Source: an uncultured Bacteroidales bacterium (GTDB taxonomy: Bacteria; Bacteroidota; Bacteroidia; Bacteroidales; Paludibacteraceae). Taken from it: 64,000 nucleotides of DNA. Shown piece by piece: positions 42,190 through 50,709 of the stretch (positions are counted from its first letter, which is position 1; each line of letters starts with the position of its first letter). A program made the translations under genes and the position numbers. The notes beneath the pieces are model-generated. The model did no database searches. It saw nothing but the letters and a program-made list of their open reading frames with translations, and was not told where the DNA came from. The stretch is from assembly GCA_900542355.1 (NCBI GenBank), contig UQNE01000003.1:129001-193000 (forward strand), in the 5' to 3' direction.

Positions 42190-43884
42190 ATGGAATCAAA
42201 TTCATGTCCTTTTGTTCCCAATTTCCTGCTTGGTTGTGCAGGTGGGATACAATACTTGTCGCTGAAAAAAGTGAGCAAGAACCCGCGCAAGTCGCAAGAA
42301 AAAACGCTTCGTGCCATCCTTACTTATGCGCGTGATACCGAGTACGGTAAGGAGCATCACTTTGCTGAGATACTCGAAGCCCCCAACGATACCGAACTCT
42401 ACGCACGCTATCATAAGTATGTGCAACTGAATGATTATGAGGACCTTCGTCCGTATGTGGAGAAACACAAACACGGCGAGGCAAACATCCTCTTCCCTGG
42501 CAAACCGATTATGTACGCCACCACCTCGGGTACGACCAAAGAGCCGAAGTGGGTACCTATCACCAAAGAGTATCTGAACAATATCTACGGTAAGATGACC
42601 AAGGTATGGCTCTTCAACTTCATCAAGAACCGTCCGAAGGTGTTTACGGGTAAGATTGTGTCGATAGTAGGCAAGGTGAAAGAAGGCGAAGCACCCGACG
42701 GCACAATGTATGGTTCGGTGAGCGGCGTTACGCAACGCGACTGCCCTAATTTCGTCAAGAAACTATACGCATCCCCCGCATCGGTGTTCTCTATCGAGGA
42801 CTACACCGCTCGCTACTACGCTATCATGCGTATGGGTATTGAGCGCAATGTAACGCTTATCGTTACCGCCAACCCATCGACTATCGTTGAGATGCAGAAC
42901 AATGTGAATGAGTACTTTGAGGACTACTGCAACGACATCGAGCACGGTACGCTGAAAGCCGAACTGAATATCCCGCAATGGATACGCGACAGTATTCAGC
43001 CCTACTTGAAGCCCAACCCCGACCGCGCCAACGAACTGCGTGCGCTCAAGGCCCGATACGGCACCGTGTTGCCCAAGCACTACTGGCCTAACCTGCAGAT
43101 TCTCAACACTTGGAAGTGCGGAAACACCAAGGTGTATGTAGATAAATTCAAGGACTCGTTCCCTCAGGGTATGCTCCATCAGGAGTTCGGCTATTTCGCA
43201 TCGGAGTGCCGCTTTGGTTTGGTGTTGGACGACACGCTCAATACCGTGCTCTTCCCCCATTTCCACTACTACGAGTTCGTGGCTGAGGACGAACTGGAGA
43301 GCGAGAACAAGCATTTCCTCCAACTATGGGAACTGCAGAAAGGCAAACGCTACTGCCCGTATGTTACCACTTTCGCCGGGCTTTATCGCTACAACATGAA
43401 CGACCTTGTAGAGGTGGGTGATTCGTTCTGCAACACGCCGACCGTCCACATGATTCAGAAGGTGAATGGTATCGTAACGATGACGGGCGAGAAACTGCAC
43501 GAACGCCAGTTTATCGAGGCGGTACACGAGGCTGAGAAACAGACGGGCATGCAGACCAAGTTCTTCGTCGGCTTTGCTGATATGGAGTTGTCGGCTTATC
43601 ATTTCTACTACGAGTTTGCAGACCAACAGACTACGCAAGAGCAGGCCGAGGAGTTTACCAAGGTGGTAGATAAAGTGCTGAAAGACATCAACATAGAGTA
43701 TGCCGCCAAGCGTGCGTCGTTCCGCGTGAAAGACCCGATTACGCACCGTTTGGTAGAGCAGTCGTTTGAGAAGTTTAAGGCGGAGTGTATCGCTGAGGGT
43801 GCACGCGACGGTCAGTTTAAGATGAACCTGCTGCTGCAAGACGAGAAGCGCCACGCTAAGTTTAAGAAACTGGTGATTGAATAA
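42190..43884 (+). CDS. GH3-family acyl-adenylate/amidosynthetase-like protein
   Basis: 564 residues of the GH3 auxin-responsive promoter superfamily, an ANL-like adenylating enzyme class that in plants joins amino acids to acyl acids. Seen: the P-loop-like ATTSGTTKEPKWVPIT (near 115-130), FGYFASECRFG, YRYNMNDLVEVGD, and the C-terminal MTGEKLHERQFIEAV. Bacterial members are common in Bacteroidota but their substrates are unknown. Cytoplasmic. A strong hairpin follows at 43915-43952. Confidence 0.92.
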   Translation: MESNSCPFVPNFLLGCAGGIQYLSLKKVSKNPRKSQEKTLRAILTYARDTEYGKEHHFAEILEAPNDTELYARYHKYVQLNDYEDLRPYVEKHKHGEANILFPGKPIMYATTSGTTKEPKWVPITKEYLNNIYGKMTKVWLFNFIKNRPKVFTGKIVSIVGKVKEGEAPDGTMYGSVSGVTQRDCPNFVKKLYASPASVFSIEDYTARYYAIMRMGIERNVTLIVTANPSTIVEMQNNVNEYFEDYCNDIEHGTLKAELNIPQWIRDSIQPYLKPNPDRANELRALKARYGTVLPKHYWPNLQILNTWKCGNTKVYVDKFKDSFPQGMLHQEFGYFASECRFGLVLDDTLNTVLFPHFHYYEFVAEDELESENKHFLQLWELQKGKRYCPYVTTFAGLYRYNMNDLVEVGDSFCNTPTVHMIQKVNGIVTMTGEKLHERQFIEAVHEAEKQTGMQTKFFVGFADMELSAYHFYYEFADQQTTQEQAEEFTKVVDKVLKDINIEYAAKRASFRVKDPITHRLVEQSFEKFKAECIAEGARDGQFKMNLLLQDEKRHAKFKKLVIE

Positions 43885-43914
43885 AGCCGCTTGGCTATAT
43901 TGCTACACAAACAG

Positions 43915-43952
43915 AAACTGTCTAACAACGGAAAAATGTTAGACAGTTTTTT
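43915..43952 (+). terminator. Rho-independent terminator after the GH3 gene
   Basis: AAACTGTCTAACA (43915-43927) pairs with TGTTAGACAGTTT (43937-43949), followed by TTT. A 12-13 bp stem with a 9-base loop. Confidence 0.9.
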
Positions 43953-44021
43953 GTTTAGGTGAGCCTGCGTAGCAGCATTCTCTACATTCTCTCTATTCGG
44001 GACAAAATAATAATTTAATGG

Positions 44022-44190
44022 AGAACTATCAGAGCAATTAATGGTCAATTAACCGCAACATAGAACCAAAGCCATCAACGGAGAACTTATACAATGCATA
44101 ATTATATGTCTAATTACATGGTAATTATATGTTGAAAAGCCAATGGTAATTACATGTTTAATGGCCAATTAACCGTAACGGAGACCTAAG
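44022..44190. repeat. Composite repeat N-R1-N
   Basis: A partial N (GGTCAATTAACCG), AACGGAGAACTTATACAATG, R1 (TAATTACATGGTAATTATAT), the linker AAAGCCAATGG, and N (GGCCAATTAACCGTAACGGA). It ends 17 bases before the RHH gene stop codon. Confidence 0.85.
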
Positions 44191-44207
44191 ACTACTAGGT
44201 TGGGGAA

Positions 44208-44450
44208 TCAATCGAATAGGGTGGGGTTGTCGAGGTCGAAACGCTTGAGGATATTGTGCATCAGCGTTTCGCGAATCAACTTACTGCGGTTGGTGATGGT
44301 ATATTTGTCGCAGTACCTTTGTAGCGCACGCATCTCGCTATCGTTGAGCATGATACTCACACGATGGCTTCTGCGTGCCTTAGATACTCTCTTGTTTCCC
44401 ACGGTCGGTACGGTTTTATCAGAAGAACAGTCCCAATCGCACCCCCGCAT
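44208..44450 (-). CDS. Ribbon-helix-helix-type DNA-binding protein
   Basis: 80 residues. Residues 28-75 (SHRVSIMLNDSEMRALQRYC, NRSKLIRETLMHNILKRFD) have the strand-helix-helix pattern of RHH/CopG regulators: an alternating strand, then two amphipathic helices, ending in DNPTLFD, seen in related Bacteroidales proteins. The start lies 32 bases inside the end of the upstream outer-membrane gene on the same strand. A partner toxin gene is not seen, so a toxin-antitoxin role is not supported. Confidence 0.75.
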   Translation of the reverse strand: MRGCDWDCSSDKTVPTVGNKRVSKARRSHRVSIMLNDSEMRALQRYCDKYTITNRSKLIRETLMHNILKRFDLDNPTLFD

Positions 44451-45165
44451 GCAAAATACTGCGCCCTGTGTGGTTGGTAAACGAAGTGTCTTCTATGGTT
44501 TCTTTTACTTCTATCTTTGCTTGCTGCCATTGCACATCGGCGGCGATATAGAGCGACGACTTGGCACTCAGTCGATAGCAATAGCCTATGTTCGCCCCGG
44601 CGTAGAGGCCGCCTTGATAATCCTTGCTCAGTGCCACGCCGTAGCCCAACGACAGCCCTACCATCGGTGCATGCTTCTGCTGCAAGAGCGGTATGCGTGC
44701 CACCAACTGAATCGGCAAAAAGGCGTATTTCTGTCCGCCGCAAAACTCGCCCGAGTAGCCCACACCGCCGCCGAGGAAGATGCGCTTGCCCAACATATCA
44801 TACGAGCCGACCAGCAGGTTCGCCCCGAAATAGCCGCCTGTGGTGTCCGCGGGGATAAACGCTGCACCGCCTGCCAACTCTACCGCTACCGACACACGCT
44901 TTGTGGCGGCCGCTGCGTTGAGTGTTGCTATATCTTGCTGAGTGTCAGTTGTCTGCGTCTCTTGTCCCACCGAAAGCACATCCTCTCGCGGGTACTGATA
45001 GCGTGCCCCCGAGGCGTCTTTCAGCACCACTACTTCTTCGTTCTCAAAGACGATCGTTCCTACCACTATCGCACCCGTGCGCAGCGTCAGCACCTCAGCC
45101 TGCGCACACACGGCGCACGCCAAAACCGCTATCGGCAAGAACCATTTTTTTATCACTGAAATCAT
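44419..45165 (-). CDS. Small outer-membrane beta-barrel protein with N-terminal strand-rich domain
   Basis: 248 residues starting at MISVIKKWFLPIAVLACAVC; an upstream in-frame start would put 15 residues before the signal peptide. After the signal, a short SH3-like segment (VLTLRTGAIVVGTIVFENEE, GARYQYPREDVLSV) is followed by about eight alternating strands rich in G and aromatic residues, ending LHAGVRLGLFF with a terminal Phe typical of barrels inserted by BamA. Function unknown. Overlaps the RHH gene. Confidence 0.85.
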   Translation of the reverse strand: MISVIKKWFLPIAVLACAVCAQAEVLTLRTGAIVVGTIVFENEEVVVLKDASGARYQYPREDVLSVGQETQTTDTQQDIATLNAAAATKRVSVAVELAGGAAFIPADTTGGYFGANLLVGSYDMLGKRIFLGGGVGYSGEFCGGQKYAFLPIQLVARIPLLQQKHAPMVGLSLGYGVALSKDYQGGLYAGANIGYCYRLSAKSSLYIAADVQWQQAKIEVKETIEDTSFTNHTGRSILHAGVRLGLFF

Positions 45166-45444
45166 CTGTTCTAAGTAAGCATTTTCTCCGGCAAGTACTT
45201 CTCTATCCAAGGCAAAAACTCCCGATATACAAAGATTATTTTACCATATATGGCGAAGGGGTATTCTACCAAAGTAGGAGATATTTTCTTGATACGCAAA
45301 GGTCTTTCCACCCTAACCGCTTGCAAAGGTAACAAGAAAAGTTGAATTGCGCAAATCTTTCTGCCTTTTTGCTTACTATTCATTTGAAATGACGAACGAA
45401 TCTATATGCTTGTTACCGCAGTCGTTGCCTGCTTACTGCTCACT

Positions 45445-45492
45445 GGTTGCCCATCAAAAATAGGACACCGGTTGCCCTCAAAAATAGGACAC
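45445..45492. repeat. Imperfect tandem repeat containing TCAAAAATAGGACAC
   Basis: Two copies of GGTTGCCC..TCAAAAATAGGACAC, 25 and 23 bases long, abut each other. They may be the remains of an insertion-sequence end, but no other part of such an element is present. Confidence 0.7.
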
Positions 45493-45668
45493 ACCTATCT
45501 ACATAGTTTATTGCCGATTGTTAAGATTAGGCTCGATAGACGCTATTTCCCGTCAATGTACTGTCTATGTACCACTTATCACCCTACCACTACCCTACCA
45601 CTCACCACCCTTATAGCAGCCTAAAAAGTATCATTTGTTAAGATTGCACTTGCGCTCCCCGACTCCTG

Positions 45669-45700
45669 TTTGCATATTTCGTAAAAAAGTACTAACTTTG
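45669..45700 (+). promoter_or_regulatory. hsdM promoter
   Basis: TTTG (45669-45672), 20 bases, TAACTTTG (45693-45700), with the start codon at 45732. Confidence 0.8.
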
Positions 45701-45731
45701 CACGCATAAAGAATCATTCCACAGGAACGAT

Positions 45732-47444
45732 ATGACAAAGAAAGATATTTCTACTATGGCAAAGAACGATACATCTATTATGACAAAGACAAACACACCG
45801 GCAGAGACAAAGCCTGCAAAGGCAAAGAAAGAGGCAATCGGCAAGGAAATAAAATTGGAGACCGTTCTGTTCACATGCCGCGACCTGCTGCGCGGGAAAG
45901 CGTCGATGGCAGATAAACGCGATATGCTGCTCACATTGGTGTTCCTGCGCTTTGTGGGCGAAAAGTTCGACCTGCAGCGGCAACGCATCTTGCGCGATTT
46001 TGAGCAAGATGGTTTCGACCTCGTGAAAGACCAAGCCTATATCGCTGCCAAAATAGAAGACCCTAACTTCTACGAAGATGTGTTCTATCTCTCGCCCGAG
46101 TGCAGGTGGGAGATGGTGCTTGCTTTGAAGGCGGATGCTACACTCAATACGCAGTTGGATACTATCCTCAACCGTATGGAGCAGGAGCATACCACCCTGC
46201 GTGGGGCGTTGCCACAGAAGATTTTCACCTCTGCCAATGTAGAGCCGAAAGTCATCAAGTCGGTGATTGACGAGGTGAACAAGATTACCAATGCCAATTT
46301 CCACGAAGGCGACCTGATAGGGCGTGTGTATGAGTATTTCCTGCAGGCGTTTGCCGTCAATGCCGAGAAAGAGGAGGGCGAGTTCTATACGCCGCATTGC
46401 ATAGTGGAACTTATTTCGTCGCTGATTGAGCCTTTCGACGGAACGCTGTACGACCCTGCGTGCGGGTCGGGCGGTATGTTTGTGCAGTCGATGCGCCTGA
46501 TAGAAGCCCACGGCGGCAACACCAAGGCGGTGAATGTGTATGGGCAGGAGAGCCAGCCGGAGACTTACCGACTTGCCAAGATGAACCTCGCAGTACGCGG
46601 TATCAGTCATAACCTCGGCGAACAACCCGCATCTTCGTTTACCAACGACCAGCACATAGGGCGTTGGTTCAACTACATCATGGCAAACCCGCCTTTCAAC
46701 CTCAAGAAATGGCGTACCGACGAGGAACTGACCACCGACTATCGCTGGGACGGCTACGGACTGCCGCCCGTAAGCAATGCCAACTATGCGTGGATACTGC
46801 ATATCCTGGCGCACTTGGAGAAGCAACGCGGTGTGGCAGGTTTCCTGCTGGCAAACGGGGCGTTGGGTGACGAGGATACGCGCCTTATCCGTCAGCGGCT
46901 TATAGAGAACGACAAAGTGGAGGCGATTATCATCCTGCCGCGGGAGATGTTCTATGCCACCGATATATCCGTTACACTGTGGATTCTCAATCAGAACAAG
47001 CGTGGCGGAGAGTGGCACGGGCGCAAGCAACGCAACCGCGAGGGGGAGATACTCTTTATGGACTTGCGCACATGGAACACGCATATTGCCACCTACAAGA
47101 AAGATAAGGGACAGCAGAAATCGGTGGTTCTCACGCCCGAACAGATAGCCGAGGTGGTGCATATCTATCAGACTTGGCAGGCAGAGGGTACCGACGGCAG
47201 CACTTACGCCGTACCCGAACTATACAGAAGTGTGTCGCGCAGCGAGATTGCCGACAAGGGGTGGAGCCTCGTGCCGAGCAAATATATCGAGTTTATCGAC
47301 CATGATTTGGACATCGACTATTCGCGTGAGATGGAGCGTATCCAAGGCGAGATGCGGTCGCTCCTCGCCGATGAGCGCAAAAGCCAAGAGGAACTTCGTG
47401 CCGCTTTCCGCGCTATCGGGTATGAGGTAGAAGAAACTATCTAA
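45732..47444 (+). CDS. hsdM: Type I restriction-modification system methyltransferase subunit
   Basis: 570 residues; modifies adenine in DNA using S-adenosylmethionine as part of the HsdM2S complex. The N-terminal helical domain (about 40-170, VLFTCRDLLRGKASMADKRD) precedes the MTase core with motif I DPACGSGGMF (near 240), the NPPFN catalytic motif (near 319), and EFYTPHCIVELI. The first 35 residues are low-complexity with four in-frame Met codons in a loose repeat (MTKKDIST, MAKNDTSI, MTKTN), so the true start may be later. It has its own promoter and begins the hsd island. Confidence 0.95.
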   Translation: MTKKDISTMAKNDTSIMTKTNTPAETKPAKAKKEAIGKEIKLETVLFTCRDLLRGKASMADKRDMLLTLVFLRFVGEKFDLQRQRILRDFEQDGFDLVKDQAYIAAKIEDPNFYEDVFYLSPECRWEMVLALKADATLNTQLDTILNRMEQEHTTLRGALPQKIFTSANVEPKVIKSVIDEVNKITNANFHEGDLIGRVYEYFLQAFAVNAEKEEGEFYTPHCIVELISSLIEPFDGTLYDPACGSGGMFVQSMRLIEAHGGNTKAVNVYGQESQPETYRLAKMNLAVRGISHNLGEQPASSFTNDQHIGRWFNYIMANPPFNLKKWRTDEELTTDYRWDGYGLPPVSNANYAWILHILAHLEKQRGVAGFLLANGALGDEDTRLIRQRLIENDKVEAIIILPREMFYATDISVTLWILNQNKRGGEWHGRKQRNREGEILFMDLRTWNTHIATYKKDKGQQKSVVLTPEQIAEVVHIYQTWQAEGTDGSTYAVPELYRSVSRSEIADKGWSLVPSKYIEFIDHDLDIDYSREMERIQGEMRSLLADERKSQEELRAAFRAIGYEVEETI

Positions 47445-47494
47445 AAACGCGGGAATCATAGAAATTTAGTCAAATAAAAACGCGGGAATCATAG
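47442..47494. repeat. 20-bp direct repeat in the hsdM-rhuM spacer
   Basis: TAAAAACGCGGGAATCATAG occurs exactly twice (47442-47461 and 47475-47494), 33 bases apart. The first copy overlaps the hsdM stop codon; the second ends six bases before the next promoter. Confidence 0.9.
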
Positions 47495-47499
47495 TCGGA

Positions 47500-47531
47500 T
47501 TTGCATAAGTCAATAAAAATCAGTAACTTTG
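47500..47531 (+). promoter_or_regulatory. Promoter of the rhuM-like fragment
   Basis: TTTG (47500-47503), 20 bases, TAACTTTG (47524-47531). The full region TTTGCATAAGTCA...TAACTTTGCA closely resembles the next promoter at 47910-47941. Confidence 0.75.
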
Positions 47532-47607
47532 CAGTGTATAGCCAAGGCAATAATAGTTGCTTGCTGCGCTACTCAAATACATCGGATAAAAAGACAACTT
47601 ATTAGGC

Positions 47608-47928
47608 TTGATAGATATGACAAATAAGAAGACATCCGTATCGGCAACCCACGCCGACCATATAACAAGCAATATATTGCTATACACCACCGATACGGGC
47701 AGTGTGAGCATACAAGTGCGATATGAGAACGGCACTTTTTGGCTGACGCAAAAGCGTATGGCAGAGTTGTTTGGCGTGGATGTGCGCACTATCAACTATC
47801 ACTTGAAGGAAATCTACCAAAGCGGAGAACTACAACAAGAGGCAACTATCCAAAAAAATCGAATAGTTCAAAAAGAAGGTACCCGAAATGTGGAGCGTAG
47901 AACTTTTTATTTGCATAAATCATTGTGA
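47608..47928 (+). pseudogene. Truncated RhuM-family gene (N-terminal part only)
   Basis: 106 residues matching the start of the RhuM family: ILLYTTDTGSVSIQVRYENG, TFWLTQKRMAELFGVDVRTI, NYHLKEIYQSGELQQEATIQ and KNRIVQKEGTRNVERRTFYL. Full-length members run to roughly 300 residues and continue with a conserved NLDAIIAVGYRVNS segment. Here the frame changes to HKSL and stops, where the promoter of the next gene begins (47910). RhuM-like genes are often found inside type I restriction loci, in the same position. Probably a remnant of an earlier occupant of this slot; a short expressed DNA-binding protein is possible. Confidence 0.8.
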
Positions 47929-47941
47929 TTTGGTAACTTTG
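47910..47941 (+). promoter_or_regulatory. Promoter of the PHP-ATPase gene
   Basis: TTTG (47910-47913), 20 bases, TAACTTTG (47934-47941). It overlaps the last codons of the rhuM fragment. Confidence 0.75.
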
Positions 47942-47991
47942 CAAGGTTATAATAAAATTCGTATCAATCAATAGCATAAACAATAGATACT

Positions 47992-50709
47992 ATGGCAAAC
48001 TCACGAGGTTCAGAATGGAGAAAATGGGATTTGCATATGCATACCCCAAAGTCAATACACAATAATTATGGTGGGGACAATGATGTAATATGGGACAAAT
48101 ACATTGCGGCATTAGAGCATCTTCCTGAGGATGTGAAGGTAATAGGTATAACAGACTATTATTTCATAGATGGTTATGAGAAGGTTATGGAATATCGAAA
48201 GAAAGGACGATTGAAAAATATACAAAAGATATTTCCCATACTTGAATTTAGAATAGATACTTTTGGAAGCGGTAATGAGAATACTTTACAAAAGATAAAC
48301 TTACATATACTTTTTGATATAGACGAATCTTGTTTGTATAGGGAAATCAATAAGATTAAAACTGAATTTATAGGGCAAATTCCTATTACGAGATTGGATC
48401 GTTATAAGACAAAGATGCTATCTATGGAAAATTTTGTATTATTGGGCGGTGACTTGCAAAAAGGATTTAGAGACTTCATACCTCCAACGGACAAGGTTTT
48501 TGAATTGTTGGAAAGTTCTACATGGAAAGGAAAAACTTTTTGCTTTTTAGGATATAAAGAATGGTCCAATTTGGAAAAGAATAACCAATTGAAACCCCTT
48601 AAGAAAGACTTGTATGAACATGTAGGTGCGTTTTTTAGTTCCAATTATGACACAATTAGGAAAAATCAGAATTGGCTTAACGAATATGGAAAAAAGCGTC
48701 TATTACATTCTCTTGATATTCACGATTTTGACTTGTTAGATACAGCAAATATAGATACAAATGATGTTTATCAGAATAGTCATAAGTATTGTTGCTACAC
48801 ATGGATAAAAGCGGATACTACTTTTGAAGGACTTAAACAAATTCTGTTTGAACCGGATGAGCGTGTATGTGTGCAGTTAGAAAAACCCGATTATAAGGCA
48901 CCATTCCGAGTAATTGATTCTATCTCTTTGGATGAGAAGTCTTTTTGGAATGATACAATCTATCTGAATGGTAATCTAAATACAATAATAGGTGGACGCT
49001 CTACAGGGAAATCGACTTTACTAAATGCTATTGCCCGCAAGTTAGATTGTCCTATTGAAAAACTAACGCAGAAGGATGGATATAATGACTATATTGAGGA
49101 ACATTTCAGCGGAGTGAGTATCCATTGGAGCGATGGACAGGAGGACAATACACGAGATGTAGATTATTATCCACAGAGTTATATGTATCAAATTGCCAAT
49201 GATGGGAAAAAACTGGATAGAATAATATGTGATAATATCATGGAGGACAAGAAGGATGCTATTAGTAAATATATAAAAAATAATAACCAATTAGAAACAG
49301 ATTTGCATACTACCATTTTATCACTATTCCAAGAACAAGAAAAATATAAGGCTCTGAGTTCACAATTGCGGGAAAAAGGAAATAAGAGTGCTATTAGCAA
49401 GGAAATAGGTGATTTGGAAATAAAAGTGAAATCTCTTACTGATCAAACGCAAATAACAGAAGCAGAAATAGAGAGATATAAAGCAGATACGGAGACTCTA
49501 TCCCAAATAGAGCAAAAGAACAATGCTATTCATAGAGATATTACAACATTGGAGTCCCTAATAAATACACCAATTCTTGCATCTAATTTCCCTCAAAAAT
49601 ATGATGTCCTATCAGAAAACACAAGGGAGCACCTGATCAAAGTTTACTCAAATATAGCAGAAACAGCAAATGAACAGTGGGTAAATCAAATAAAGGAAAT
49701 ACTGCAAACATTACATACTGAACAAGGTAACAATGAGCAACAATACAACACAATAAAGAATACTCCACTATACATTAAGTGTAAACAATATTATGATAAT
49801 AACAAAGAACTTAATTCTATACAAACACGATTGAGAGAGGAACAAAAGAAATTGCATGAGTTTGAAGAACAAGAGACTATCTGTAATAAATGCAAACAGG
49901 AAATAGACAATTTAGTGAAGAAAATAGTCGATCAGTATATACAGTTTCAGACAAATACCAATGCTGTATGTCGAGAGTTGTCTATAAAACGGAATGACCT
50001 CACAATCGCAGCGCACACTATATTTTTGCGGGATGATTTGTACGATTTTTTGAAAGAAAGATTCATTATTCGGAGTACCGAGCAACAGAATTATATTGAA
50101 AAGTTGGCGAATGAATATGCCGAGCAAGGTACAATTGAGGACTATATACGCAAGGCACTCAATAGTGAAATTGTGTATAAATCCACACATCATGCCCAAG
50201 AGGTGATGACGGCTCTATTATCGCAAAATTGGTATAAATACCAATTTGATGTCATCTACCAAGATGATAAGTTTACCGAAATGTCGCAAGGAAAACAAGC
50301 CTTTGTTGTACTTAAATTATTGCTAGATTTTAGTAAGAAGCAGTGTCCTATTTTGATAGATCAACCAGAAGACAGTCTTGATAATAGGGCTATTTACAAA
50401 GACTTAGTTGAGTATATAAGAAACAAGAAAAAAGAACGACAAATTATTCTTGTTACTCATAATCCTAATGTGGTAGTGAGTGCAGACGCTGAAAATGTGA
50501 TTGTGGCAAATCAAAATGGGAACAATAGCCCTAATCAAAATGGCGTGAAATTTCACTACATCAATGGTAGTTTGGAAAATTCCAAAGATAAGAATGCTTG
50601 TGTAGGATCTATTTTAGAGTCTCAAGGCATACGAGAACATGTGTGTGAAATCCTTGAAGGAGGAAAAGAAGCATTTGAAAAGAGAGAAAAGAAATATGGT
50701 TTTAGATAA
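47992..50709 (+). CDS. PHP-domain SMC-like ATPase (TrlF-like) inside the type I restriction operon
   Basis: 905 residues. Residues 12-270 form a PHP-type metal-dependent hydrolase domain: WDLHMHTPKS, VIGITDYYFIDGYEKV, ILEFRIDTFGSG, INLHILFDID, LHSLDIHDF. An ABC/SMC-like ATPase follows: Walker A GGRSTGKST (334-342), a coiled-coil span (about 430-700), then the signature and Walker B PILIDQPEDSLDNRAI (near 785) and VTHNPNVVVSADA. This layout is annotated as TrlF family in current databases (my recollection). The gene is clearly more AT-rich than hsdM and hsdR. Its stop overlaps hsdS by 14 bases, so it is part of the operon. Likely a second defence layer; the nuclease target is unknown. Confidence 0.88.
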   Translation: MANSRGSEWRKWDLHMHTPKSIHNNYGGDNDVIWDKYIAALEHLPEDVKVIGITDYYFIDGYEKVMEYRKKGRLKNIQKIFPILEFRIDTFGSGNENTLQKINLHILFDIDESCLYREINKIKTEFIGQIPITRLDRYKTKMLSMENFVLLGGDLQKGFRDFIPPTDKVFELLESSTWKGKTFCFLGYKEWSNLEKNNQLKPLKKDLYEHVGAFFSSNYDTIRKNQNWLNEYGKKRLLHSLDIHDFDLLDTANIDTNDVYQNSHKYCCYTWIKADTTFEGLKQILFEPDERVCVQLEKPDYKAPFRVIDSISLDEKSFWNDTIYLNGNLNTIIGGRSTGKSTLLNAIARKLDCPIEKLTQKDGYNDYIEEHFSGVSIHWSDGQEDNTRDVDYYPQSYMYQIANDGKKLDRIICDNIMEDKKDAISKYIKNNNQLETDLHTTILSLFQEQEKYKALSSQLREKGNKSAISKEIGDLEIKVKSLTDQTQITEAEIERYKADTETLSQIEQKNNAIHRDITTLESLINTPILASNFPQKYDVLSENTREHLIKVYSNIAETANEQWVNQIKEILQTLHTEQGNNEQQYNTIKNTPLYIKCKQYYDNNKELNSIQTRLREEQKKLHEFEEQETICNKCKQEIDNLVKKIVDQYIQFQTNTNAVCRELSIKRNDLTIAAHTIFLRDDLYDFLKERFIIRSTEQQNYIEKLANEYAEQGTIEDYIRKALNSEIVYKSTHHAQEVMTALLSQNWYKYQFDVIYQDDKFTEMSQGKQAFVVLKLLLDFSKKQCPILIDQPEDSLDNRAIYKDLVEYIRNKKKERQIILVTHNPNVVVSADAENVIVANQNGNNSPNQNGVKFHYINGSLENSKDKNACVGSILESQGIREHVCEILEGGKEAFEKREKKYGFR

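Larger units (their letters stand above)
43885..44207. other. Intergenic region between convergent genes
   Basis: 323 bases holding the terminator at 43915-43952, a stretch (CATTCTCTACATTCTCTC, 43976-43993) shared with 32345-32362, and an R1-N repeat block (44022-44190). Confidence 0.75.
45166..45731. other. Intergenic region at the left edge of the restriction island
   Basis: 566 bases without a gene. It holds a 25-bp imperfect tandem repeat (45445-45492), an 11-bp tandem pair (45581-45602, ACCCTACCACT twice), and the hsdM promoter (45669-45700). No transposase or att site is recognisable. Confidence 0.75.

Noticed and set aside
44208..44450. RHH protein considered as an antitoxin
   Set aside because: No toxin-like gene adjoins it; its neighbours are an outer-membrane protein gene and a repeat block.
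45714..47162. A 482-codon open frame on the minus strand opposite hsdM
   Set aside because: It mirrors hsdM, which has all methyltransferase motifs; the antisense translation is meaningless.
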